A stretch of 5,263 nucleotides of DNA. It comes from an uncultured Methanobrevibacter sp. GTDB taxonomy: Archaea > Methanobacteriota > Methanobacteria > Methanobacteriales > Methanobacteriaceae. Position 1 is the stretch's first letter. Each line of letters opens with the position of its first letter. This document shows, in pieces, positions 1-5,186 of this stretch. The DNA is taken from assembly GCA_902782595.1 (NCBI GenBank), contig CACZNW010000170.1, positions 1 through 5,263 of the forward strand, in the 5' to 3' direction. Under the pieces are notes generated by a model. It was not told the DNA's origin and did not search any database. It worked only from the letters and a program-made list of their open reading frames with translations. The position numbers and the translations under genes were made by a program.

Positions 1-51
1 CAATACCTCACAGATGAAAAATTAATATATTATATTATAGAAATAATATAA
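1..51 (+). CDS. possible 3' end of an upstream gene (partial, doubtful)
   Basis: Reading from base 1 gives 16 sense codons (QYLTDEKLIYYIIEII) followed by a TAA stop at 49-51. The other two + frames and all three - frames hit stops within the first 35 bases or so. The stretch beginning LTDEK looks coding-like, but the rest is isoleucine/tyrosine-rich, as any AT-rich DNA would give. It carries no recognisable motif. If it is real, the gene ends about 88 nt before the aminotransferase start, in the same orientation. It could equally be chance. Confidence 0.22.
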   Translation, partial: QYLTDEKLIYYIIEII

Positions 52-54
52 TGT
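27..54. repeat. perfect 10-bp inverted repeat with AGAA loop
   Basis: The arms ATTATATTAT (29-38) and ATAATATAAT (43-52) are exact reverse complements around the tetraloop AGAA. One wobble pair and one A-T pair extend the stem to 27/54. The stem is entirely A/T and so weak as RNA. No T-run follows on either strand, so it is a poor terminator. It lies upstream of the aminotransferase operon and overlaps the stop codon of the doubtful gene tail. It may be a structured 3' end, a regulator site, or simply low-complexity AT sequence. Confidence 0.4.
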
Positions 55-130
55 TATATGGAGAGCATTTGAAAGTAATGTTTTAACAATTCATATTGAT
101 TAATTAAAGATAGTTTTACATAATGTTCGA

Positions 131-135
131 GTGAT
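131..135 (+). promoter_or_regulatory. ribosome binding site GTGAT for the aminotransferase
   Basis: GTGAT matches the archaeal anti-Shine-Dalgarno (16S 3' end ...AUCACCUCCU) and stands 4 nt before the ATG at 140. The third gene of the operon has nearly the same layout (GGTGA, 4 nt, ATG). This matters because the GTG at 131 can also be read as an in-frame start codon. I take it to be part of the ribosome binding site instead. Confidence 0.6.
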
Positions 136-139
136 AGTT

Positions 140-1315
140 ATGAGGGAAAAGGATTTCGATATTAAAAAACCAAAAATGAAATTTCAAAAAACCGAAAGAA
201 TACCTCCAACAGGTTATGAAAGTGCCAATGACTTTTTTGAAGATATGTATATGGACAAGGATATGATCTGGATGGGTCAAAACACAAACCATTTGCATGA
301 CGATACAATAGCCAATGCAATGATTGAAGCTATTGGTGAGAAAACTTTTTGCCGATATCCTGCCCCTGAAGGTTTTAGTGAACTTAAACAATTAATTTTA
401 GACGATTTACAATTCGAAGGCCTTGAAGTGTTGTTGACTTCAGGTGCAACAGAATCATTGTATCTTGTTATGCAGGCTCTTCTCGAACCGGAAGACAATG
501 TAATATTGTCAGACCCAGGTTACTTTATCATAGGAGACTTCGCAAACCGTTTTGCAGGTGAAGTAAGATATGTTCCGATTTACTTTGAAGAAAATGATTA
601 TAAATTAACTCCAAAACTCCTGAAAGAAAACATGGATGAAAATACTCGTATGGTAATTCTGATTGACCCGTTAAATCCTCTTGGATCATCATACACTGAA
701 GAGGAACTGAAGGAATTTGCACAAATCGCCAAGGAAAATGACTTGTACCTGTTGCATGATATAACTTACAAGGATTTCGCACGCGAACACTTCCTGGCTG
801 AAAATTATGCGCCAGGCCAAACATTGACCATATACAGTTTTTCAAAAATATTTGGAATGGCCGGTTTAAGAATTGGTGGGGTAATCTCATCAAAACCTAT
901 AATCGATGCCATAAAGAATGCGGTTGTTAATGATTTGGGTGTAAACATTATCTCACAGTATGGTGCAATAGCAGGTCTTAAATCAAAATCCGAATGGTTT
1001 GAAAACATGAGAGAAATCTGTTTTGAAAACCAGAGATTAATCAGTGAAATGATTGAACCGATTGAAGGAGTGTTTTTGCCGGTTTATCCATCTGACGCAA
1101 ACATGATGGTAATTGACTTGTCAGGTGCTGGGATCAATCCGAAAGACATGTCAAATTATTTAATCGATAAAAAATTATTCACAAGAGAAGGAGAATACAC
1201 TTCTGAGGATTTTGGAGACAGATATCTTCGTATCAGTTTTTCAATTCCTACAGATGAAATTAAAGTATTCTGTGAAGAATTCCCTAAAGCTGTTGAGGCT
1301 TTAAGGACAAAATAG
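140..1315 (+). CDS. PLP-dependent class I/II aminotransferase
   Basis: A fold-type I, pyridoxal-phosphate-dependent aminotransferase, probably cytosolic, that should move an amino group between an amino acid and a 2-oxoacid. Numbered from the ATG at 140 (391 residues), the hallmarks are all present. The cofactor phosphate-binding segment TSGATES is near residue 100. DPLNPLG (a variant of NPxNPTG) puts the cofactor-contacting Asn at about 179. HDITY gives the Asp at 207 that pairs with the pyridine nitrogen and the Tyr at 210. SFSK carries the Schiff-base Lys at 236, GLRIG a phosphate-binding Arg at 244, and YLRIS the carboxylate-binding Arg at 364. Length is normal for the family and no signal peptide is seen. 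The GTG at 131 would add three residues; ATG 140 is preferred because GTGAT makes a good ribosome binding site. It is the first gene of a three-gene operon. Substrate is unknown: aspartate, alanine or aromatic amino acids are all possible. Confidence 0.93.
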   Translation: MREKDFDIKKPKMKFQKTERIPPTGYESANDFFEDMYMDKDMIWMGQNTNHLHDDTIANAMIEAIGEKTFCRYPAPEGFSELKQLILDDLQFEGLEVLLTSGATESLYLVMQALLEPEDNVILSDPGYFIIGDFANRFAGEVRYVPIYFEENDYKLTPKLLKENMDENTRMVILIDPLNPLGSSYTEEELKEFAQIAKENDLYLLHDITYKDFAREHFLAENYAPGQTLTIYSFSKIFGMAGLRIGGVISSKPIIDAIKNAVVNDLGVNIISQYGAIAGLKSKSEWFENMREICFENQRLISEMIEPIEGVFLPVYPSDANMMVIDLSGAGINPKDMSNYLIDKKLFTREGEYTSEDFGDRYLRISFSIPTDEIKVFCEEFPKAVEALRTK

Positions 1316-1321
1316 TTGTCT

Positions 1322-2041
1322 ATGAGATTTATTTATCATCATCCGGTTCCGGATTTCTATCAAACCGAAAACCCGAATTGTCCAAAAAATTTTATTTCAG
1401 ATGATTTTTTAAAAGAATTCAGTGATATTGCTATTGCTTCACAGTTTGCCGGTTTAAGCTACTCCAGATTAAGTGATGAATTCCGGACAGAATGGAATAT
1501 TGACTGGGACAATATTATTATTCTTAAATATTTCATGTCTGATGATATTTTAAAAATGGAACCTTCAAAAGAAAAGTGTCGACTTGAAGACGCTGAATTT
1601 CAGGAATTCGGTCAAAAGACATTTGCACTCGCAGATATTTTAAGGCAGAACGGATTCAGGGCGGATTTAATCAACCCTTTAGATGATAGGGTAAGCCTCA
1701 GAGCAATCGCAATGCAGTCAAATGATGCGGTAATTACCCGAAGTAACATGTGCATGTTTAGGGAGGGTCTGAACTTAGGTTTATTCATGATTCAAACATC
1801 GATTGAAAATTTGCCGTTTAAGATGAAAAATGACATGCTGTGGGTTAGGGATTACTGTTCGACCTGTGGGGTCTGCATTGACAGGTGTCCTGAAAATGCT
1901 TTTGACGGTGACGGCAAATTCATAAGAAAAGCCTGCACTGCACACAGACATGGTTGCAGTCAGTGCATATTGTTTTGTCCTTTTTACAAACGGGGTTATG
2001 ATAAAGTTAAAAAAAGATATGATAGAATGGTGAAAAAATGA
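1322..2041 (+). CDS. QueG-like double [4Fe-4S] cluster protein
   Basis: An iron-sulfur protein of 239 residues from the ATG at 1322; a TTG at 1316 could add two. The C-terminal third has two ferredoxin-type motifs. One is CxxCxxCxxxCP at Cys 179, 182, 185 and 189. The other is C-x6-C-x2-C-x3-CP at Cys 205, 212, 215 and 219. Together they should hold two [4Fe-4S] clusters. The unequal second motif, with its HGCSQC...CP form, resembles epoxyqueuosine reductase (QueG) and reductive dehalogenases rather than a plain ferredoxin. The first 165 residues also look like a shortened QueG-type N-terminal domain: an IIILKYFMSDDI strand, then LRAIAMQSNDAVITRSN and FREGLNLGLFMIQT where QueG has its AGLGWIGKN and FFLGE segments. 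QueG is around 380 residues with a C-terminal extension that is missing here. Cobalamin binding and substrate cannot be read from the sequence. It begins 6 nt after the aminotransferase stop, without a clear ribosome binding site, which suggests coupled translation; its stop overlaps the next start. Likely a cytosolic redox enzyme. Confidence 0.82.
   Translation: MRFIYHHPVPDFYQTENPNCPKNFISDDFLKEFSDIAIASQFAGLSYSRLSDEFRTEWNIDWDNIIILKYFMSDDILKMEPSKEKCRLEDAEFQEFGQKTFALADILRQNGFRADLINPLDDRVSLRAIAMQSNDAVITRSNMCMFREGLNLGLFMIQTSIENLPFKMKNDMLWVRDYCSTCGVCIDRCPENAFDGDGKFIRKACTAHRHGCSQCILFCPFYKRGYDKVKKRYDRMVKK
2029..2033 (+). promoter_or_regulatory. ribosome binding site GGTGA for the DGC-type gene
   Basis: GGTGA lies inside the last codons of the Fe-S gene, 4 nt before the ATG at 2038, and matches the archaeal 16S 3' end. 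With the ATGA overlap it fixes the start of the small third gene. Confidence 0.65.
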
Positions 2042-2415
2042 ATGATAAAATAGCTTTGGTTTCCTGTAGTGGATTATCTCCTTTGGGATTGGTTGTAAGG
2101 GCAGCCAGTGTGGAATTGGCATTGGAAAATGAAAACATTGTTGCCGCATGTATCACTGAATATTCAGCACAGCCCAATAACTGCTCACCTATTTTGGATG
2201 ATGCCAAGATTGTTACAATTACCGGTTGTGGGGATGATTGTGCGGGTGTGATTTTAAATGAAAAAGATGCCGGTGCAGTTAAAAATATTTCTGCTGATTC
2301 TGTTGTTAAAGCATATGACTTGAATCCTTTGGATGCCGTTCGCCTGGATGAGGATGGAGAAAAGGCGGTAGTGATATTGAAAAGGTATATTCTTAAAGAG
2401 CTGGAGGAATTGTAA
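2038..2415 (+). CDS. small DGC-domain-like putative metal-binding protein
   Basis: A 125-residue cytosolic protein that resembles the DGC family (putative zinc-binding, function not established). Features that fit are an N-terminal strand running into a CSG turn (Cys10), followed by a helix with the VRAASVELA pattern. Then comes a middle cysteine (Cys38 in AACITEYS), Cys49, and the segment ITGCGDDCAGVIL with Cys64 and Cys68. That last segment takes the place of the family's usual IDGCPxxC. Five cysteines are enough for a metal site or a redox-active pair, but no metal can be assigned from sequence. The signature is TGCG rather than DGCP, so this is a divergent member at best. Its ATG shares ATGA with the Fe-S gene's stop, so the two products are probably made together and may act together. 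It is the last gene of the operon, 14 nt before a T-rich terminator. Confidence 0.75.
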   Translation: MNDKIALVSCSGLSPLGLVVRAASVELALENENIVAACITEYSAQPNNCSPILDDAKIVTITGCGDDCAGVILNEKDAGAVKNISADSVVKAYDLNPLDAVRLDEDGEKAVVILKRYILKELEEL

Positions 2416-2429
2416 AATAGTAATACTAA

Positions 2430-2442
2430 TTTTTTATTTTTT
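2430..2442 (+). terminator. T-rich terminator of the three-gene operon
   Basis: Two T6 runs separated by one A begin 14 nt after the last stop codon of the operon. Archaeal RNA polymerase can stop at T-rich tracts without a hairpin. The 10-mer AATAGTAATA occurs on both sides (2416-2425 and 2452-2461); its significance is unclear. Confidence 0.55.
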
Positions 2443-2964
2443 CATATTATTAATAGTAATATTTAATGAAAAAGTATTACTTGATGATTTTTTACTCAAT
2501 TCAAGCTAATTGCTTGAAATTTAACTATATTTTTAATTTATTAAAAAATTATTCATTAACTATTGGAATAAGTAATTTTAAAATGCTATTTTTAGAATCA
2601 GTCCAATTTAATGCTTTAAAAATTCTTCTTCACTTGATTATTCAATTTTTAAAAATATATTTTAGGGCATTATTTTCAGTTTACCTTGTAATTTCACTAT
2701 TTTTTATCTAAAAAGTAATCATATTGTTGTATTTTATCATTTAACTTAATTATATGGATTTTTCATCATAGATTTTTTGAAAAATTGAATATTTTTTTAA
2801 ACATATATTTCAATATTAATATTCTTATCCGTCACTTAATATTAACTTATTTTAATCAAGGATAACTGAAATTTAATAATTTAATTAAAAATCAAATTAA
2901 AACTGATATATTGTCATTGTATGGATTATAATTAGTTTTTCAGTGAATTGATTAGTATTACTTT
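2443..2964. other. AT-rich intergenic stretch with no convincing gene
   Basis: This half-kilobase is strikingly AT-rich, with many short A and T runs and small palindromes such as AATATTAATATT (about 2812-2823). One open frame on the + strand (2466-2711, 81 codons) has no ribosome binding site. Its product is dominated by F, I, L, Y, K and N, as expected from translating AT-rich DNA, so I do not call it a gene. I see no tRNA, no insertion-sequence ends and no direct-repeat array here. It separates the operon terminator from the promoter at 2965. Confidence 0.6.
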
Positions 2965-2979
2965 CGTAATCTTTATATA
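2965..2979 (+). promoter_or_regulatory. archaeal BRE/TATA promoter facing the hairpin cluster
   Basis: CGTAA (2965-2969), two bases, then TTTATATA (2972-2979) matches the methanogen promoter pattern CGAAA-NN-TTTATATA at all but one BRE base. A TATA centre at about 2975 predicts transcription starting near 3000-3003, right where the first hairpin begins. No protein gene of normal size lies downstream on this strand before 3330, so the promoter appears to serve a non-coding RNA. AT-rich DNA yields TATA boxes by chance; the spacing and the BRE make this one better than most. Confidence 0.5.
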
Positions 2980-3002
2980 TGTTATTACTACTGACTATAA
3001 AT

Positions 3003-3041
3003 TAGATTATCATAGTTTGTCTCATATTTTATGATAATTTA
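3003..3041 (+). repeat. hairpin 1: 12-bp stem at the predicted RNA 5' end
   Basis: Bases 3003-3014 pair with 3030-3041. The core TTATCATA/TATGATAA is perfect, and there is one G-U pair at 3005/3039. The loop is 15 nt (3015-3029). It begins within a few bases of the transcription start predicted from the TATA box at 2972. Confidence 0.55.
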
Positions 3042-3076
3042 TATGCTTAAACCTCAATTTAAAATGCATATACTTC

Positions 3077-3099
3077 GTAAATAGCTATTAGCTATTTAC
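3077..3099. repeat. hairpin 2: perfect 23-bp palindrome
   Basis: GTAAATAGCTA (3077-3087) and TAGCTATTTAC (3089-3099) are exact reverse complements around a single T at 3088. The centre is also a tandem copy of TAGCTAT (3082-3088 and 3089-3095). As RNA it would fold as a 9-bp stem with a 5-nt loop (TATTA). As DNA, the two-fold symmetry would suit a dimeric regulator. Confidence 0.7.
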
Positions 3100-3107
3100 A
3101 CTCTATC

Positions 3108-3164
3108 TTTAATTTTCTTTCTAAGATTATTGTGTCTAGCAGTAATCTTAGAAAGGTAATTAAA
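3108..3164 (+). repeat. hairpin 3: long near-perfect stem, about 26 bp
   Basis: The core arms CTTTCTAAGATTA (3117-3129) and TAATCTTAGAAAG (3143-3155) are perfect complements. Outward the pairing continues to 3108/3164 with one G-U pair and one T-T mismatch. Inward it continues through 3130-3133 with 3139-3142 (two Watson-Crick and two G-U pairs), leaving the loop GTCTA (3134-3138). No T-run follows, so this does not look like a terminator. It is the strongest secondary structure in the window. Confidence 0.75.
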
Positions 3165-3197
3165 CTGCAATTATCTTTTGTAAGTCATTTCGTATCT

Positions 3198-3247
3198 AAA
3201 AATAATTCATTTTTGTTTGAGAAGATGTTTATGAATTATTTTTTTTT
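3198..3247 (+). terminator. hairpin 4 plus T9: terminator-like
   Basis: AAAAATAATTCAT (3198-3210) and ATGAATTATTTTT (3231-3243) form a perfect 13-bp stem with a 20-nt loop. The right arm runs into T9 (3239-3247). On the - strand the same stem ends in T5 (complement of 3198-3202), so it could act in both directions, including for transcripts leaving ABCE1. Confidence 0.55.
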
Positions 3248-3252
3248 ATAGG

Positions 3253-3298
3253 GTTATTAAAGTCTCTCTCCTCTACTTTAATAACTTATTTTTTTTTT
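3253..3298 (+). terminator. hairpin 5 plus T10: strong terminator-like element
   Basis: GTTATTAAAG (3253-3262) and CTTTAATAAC (3276-3285) form a perfect 10-bp stem with a 13-nt pyrimidine-rich loop, followed by T10 at 3289-3298. The T-run is only on the + strand side, so it is oriented to stop transcription coming from the left, before it enters ABCE1 in antisense. Confidence 0.62.
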
Positions 3299-3310
3299 AA
3301 AAATTTAAAA
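3299..3310 (-). terminator. weak T-rich terminator after ABCE1
   Basis: Read on the - strand, TTTT-AAA-TTTTT begins 20 nt past the ABCE1 stop codon. It is a modest tract of the kind archaeal polymerase can use. The stem at 3198-3243 further on may be a back-up. Confidence 0.35.
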
Positions 3311-3330
3311 CTGGTGATGGTATTAAATAT

Positions 3331-5109
3331 TTAATCGGACAGGTAGTAATATTCTCCTTTTTCTTTTTGTTCTCGATCTTTGTAACTGTCGAGTTTGTTG
3401 ACTCTTGGTCTTTTTGTTTCCTTATCTCTTCTGAATGTAATATTCAGGTTTCCTAAAAATTCATTCATGGCACTTCTTAAATCAGTAGGCTTTGAAGCGT
3501 GACCGTTCAAACCGGGAGTTCCGTTGAATACCATTGCCCTGTCGGAGATGTAATCTATAAATACGATATCGTGGTCTACAATAAGTGAAGCAGCATTCCT
3601 GCTTTCAACCATTTTACGAATCACCCTTGCTGCAATCAGTCTTTGCTCAACATCCAGAAATGCTGTCGGTTCGTCAAAAAGGTATATTTCAGCATCTTTG
3701 GATAAAGTTGCAGCTATTGCCAGTCTCTGAAGTTCTCCTCCACTTAGTCCTTTAACAGGTTTGTCAAGCATTTCATCCAGTGTCAGCGGCTTCATGATTT
3801 CGCTTTCAAAGATTTTACTGCCGAAACTTGGAGAGTTCATGTATAAAAAGTCACTGACTGAGCCTTCAAAGTTTGAAACAATGTACTGTGGTTTATAGGC
3901 TATTGTAACTTCCTCATCAACTTCTCCGTCTGTCGGCTCTTCAACGCCTGCAAGCATTTTTGCAAAGGTTGTCTTACCGATACCGTTTGATCCGAATGCG
4001 GTTACAATCTCGTCATAATAGATTTCTCCGCCATCTGCAGTTAGACTGAATCCGTCATATTCCTTTGATAGGTCAGTATATGGTGCAAGTGCATCACCTT
4101 CATCCTCGGGTGTCGGAGGTCTTATTGTGAATTCAATAGGATTTCTTCTGATTCTGACATTTTCCTCAGCTAAAAATCCATTGATATAAGCATTAATTCC
4201 TAAACGGACACCTTTTCTGCCGGACACTACACCGTACCCTCCAGGTGAACCGTATAGGATATGGATATTGTCTGATAATGCATCAAGTGTGGCAAGGTCG
4301 TGCTCAATGACAAGCACGCTTTTACCTTCTTCGGCCAGTGAACGAATTACTTTAACGGCGTTTAATCTCTGAGACACGTCTAACCATGAAGTGGGTTCAT
4401 CGAAGTAGTAGAAGTCCCCTTCTCTTAAAACGGTTGCAGCTATTGCGACCCTTTGAAGTTCTCCTCCGCTCAAGTTTTCCATTTTACGGTCAAGAACGTT
4501 TTCAAGCTGAAGTTCTTCGGTGACATATTCAAGCCGGTTCCTTTCATTGACATTGTTGAGCAGGTCTATAACTTTTCCTTTCACAACTTTCGGAAGCTTG
4601 TCGACCATTTGAGGTTTTAGGATTGTTTTGATATTTCCTTCTGACAGATCCCTGAAGTATTTCTGAAGGGATGAGCCCTTGTAATACTCAATCACGTCAT
4701 CCCAGTTTTCAGGTTCATTTTCATAATCTCCAAAGTTTGGAATCAGACTTCCGGACAGTATGTTCATTATTGTGGATTTACCAATACCGTTTGGACCCAG
4801 AAGCCCTAAAACTGTTCCTTCTTCAAGGTTCGGCAATCCAAACAGTTCAAACTGGTTTTGTCCAAATCTGTGAATTGGTTCGCCTGCAGCTTCGGGCAGG
4901 TTAATAATTGTAATTGCATCAAAAGGGCAGCGGTTTGTGCATATGCCGCACCCTTCACATAACTCTTCAGATATCAGTGGCTTTTTACTATCTTCGTCAA
5001 TTACTATTGTGTCTTCATCCATTCTAACGCCTGGACAGTAATGAATGCAAAGATAATCACATTTTTTCGGCTGACACCTGTCTTTATCTAAAATTGATAT
5101 ACGACTCAT
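3331..5109 (-). CDS. ABCE1/Rli1 ribosome-recycling ATPase
   Basis: This soluble twin-ATPase splits ribosomes into subunits after termination, acting with release factor aRF1 or aPelota. The 592-residue product is full length for the family. The N-terminal iron-sulfur domain has Cys 12, 17, 21 and 25, then Cys 51, 54, 57 and 61 (CxxCxxCxxxCP), giving two [4Fe-4S] clusters. ATPase domain 1 has Walker A GPNGIGKST (Lys111), signature LSGGE (213-217), Walker B YFDEP (Asp237, Glu238) and His270. Domain 2 has Walker A GSNGIGKTT (Lys379), signature LSGGE (455-459), Walker B LFDEP (Asp479, Glu480) and His513. There is no membrane segment; the twin domains and Fe-S head separate it from ABC transporters. 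The second Walker A has Ser where Pro is common, which should be tolerated. The ATG is supported by AGGAG 8 nt upstream. It lies 77 nt after a phosphatase gene on the same strand and converges on the operon at the left. Confidence 0.97.
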   Translation of the reverse strand: MSRISILDKDRCQPKKCDYLCIHYCPGVRMDEDTIVIDEDSKKPLISEELCEGCGICTNRCPFDAITIINLPEAAGEPIHRFGQNQFELFGLPNLEEGTVLGLLGPNGIGKSTIMNILSGSLIPNFGDYENEPENWDDVIEYYKGSSLQKYFRDLSEGNIKTILKPQMVDKLPKVVKGKVIDLLNNVNERNRLEYVTEELQLENVLDRKMENLSGGELQRVAIAATVLREGDFYYFDEPTSWLDVSQRLNAVKVIRSLAEEGKSVLVIEHDLATLDALSDNIHILYGSPGGYGVVSGRKGVRLGINAYINGFLAEENVRIRRNPIEFTIRPPTPEDEGDALAPYTDLSKEYDGFSLTADGGEIYYDEIVTAFGSNGIGKTTFAKMLAGVEEPTDGEVDEEVTIAYKPQYIVSNFEGSVSDFLYMNSPSFGSKIFESEIMKPLTLDEMLDKPVKGLSGGELQRLAIAATLSKDAEIYLFDEPTAFLDVEQRLIAARVIRKMVESRNAASLIVDHDIVFIDYISDRAMVFNGTPGLNGHASKPTDLRSAMNEFLGNLNITFRRDKETKRPRVNKLDSYKDREQKEKGEYYYLSD

Positions 5110-5117
5110 TTATTATA

Positions 5118-5122
5118 CTCCT
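5118..5122 (-). promoter_or_regulatory. ribosome binding site AGGAG for ABCE1
   Basis: On the - strand AGGAG stands 8 nt before the ATG. This is a classic purine-rich site, unlike the GTGAT/GGTGA type used by the operon at the left, and it shows that the mRNA has a leader. Confidence 0.7.
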
Positions 5123-5127
5123 AACTA

Positions 5128-5169
5128 AAATATAAATCATTAATAATTTTGTTGATTCTATTTAATTAA
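5128..5169 (-). promoter_or_regulatory. possible ABCE1 promoter region
   Basis: Two TATA-like elements lie in the 77-nt gap on the - strand. TTTATATT (complement of 5129-5136) is the better match, but it would place the transcription start at about the start codon, which conflicts with the AGGAG ribosome binding site. TTAATTAAATAG (complement of 5158-5169) is a poorer match but would give a leader of about 25-30 nt containing that site. Read-through from the phosphatase gene is also possible, since no strong terminator is seen between them. Confidence 0.28.
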
Positions 5170-5186
5170 TATTGTTGTAAAAGAAT

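Larger units (their letters stand above)
3000..3298 (+). ncRNA. candidate structured non-coding RNA of about 250-300 nt
   Basis: Function unknown; I do not recognise a known RNA family. The case rests on arrangement. A BRE/TATA promoter at 2965-2979 predicts a start near 3000. Four strong inverted repeats then follow in tandem (3003-3041, 3077-3099, 3108-3164, 3198-3243), plus a fifth at 3253-3285. The last two are followed directly by T9 (3239-3247) and T10 (3289-3298), so an RNA could end near 3247 or 3298. Only a 13-codon open frame (3043-3084) fits inside. It is too AT-rich and the wrong shape for SRP RNA, RNase P RNA or tRNA, which are GC-rich in these organisms. Other readings are a set of transcription barriers between converging genes, or the 3' trailer of ABCE1 read on the - strand. 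Confidence 0.42.

Noticed and set aside
528..893. 121-codon open frame on the - strand within the aminotransferase
   Set aside because: It is antisense to the aminotransferase, including the segment coding the Asp/Tyr and Lys active-site motifs, and its product looks like no known protein.
2416..2461. Direct repeat AATAGTAATA around the operon terminator
   Set aside because: Two 10-mers made of A, T and one G are easily expected by chance in sequence this AT-rich.
2466..2711. 81-codon open frame with hydrophobic segments
   Set aside because: No ribosome binding site, composition limited to residues encoded by AT-rich codons, and it lies after the operon terminator with no convincing promoter. 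Most likely a chance frame; a conserved homologue would change this view.
3077..3164. Terminal inverted repeats of an insertion sequence
   Set aside because: The arms of each palindrome are only 1-13 nt apart, so they enclose no transposase, and I see no flanking target-site duplication. A MITE-like origin of hairpin 3 remains possible but unsupported.
3003..3285. CRISPR array
   Set aside because: The repeats are inverted, not direct. The arms differ from one hairpin to the next and there is no regular repeat-spacer period.
3000..3298. tRNA, SRP RNA or RNase P RNA
   Set aside because: No cloverleaf, no T-loop GTTCRA-type motif and very low GC. The stable RNAs of these archaea are GC-rich.
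4671..4904. 77-codon open frame on the + strand within ABCE1
   Set aside because: It lies entirely antisense to the well-supported ABCE1 coding region and has no recognisable motif; a shadow frame.
3331..5109. ABC transporter ATPase or a damaged second nucleotide site in ABCE1
   Set aside because: The N-terminal Fe-S clusters and twin ATPase domains are specific to ABCE1. The GSNG variant of the second Walker A keeps the essential Lys and Thr, and this position varies in the family.
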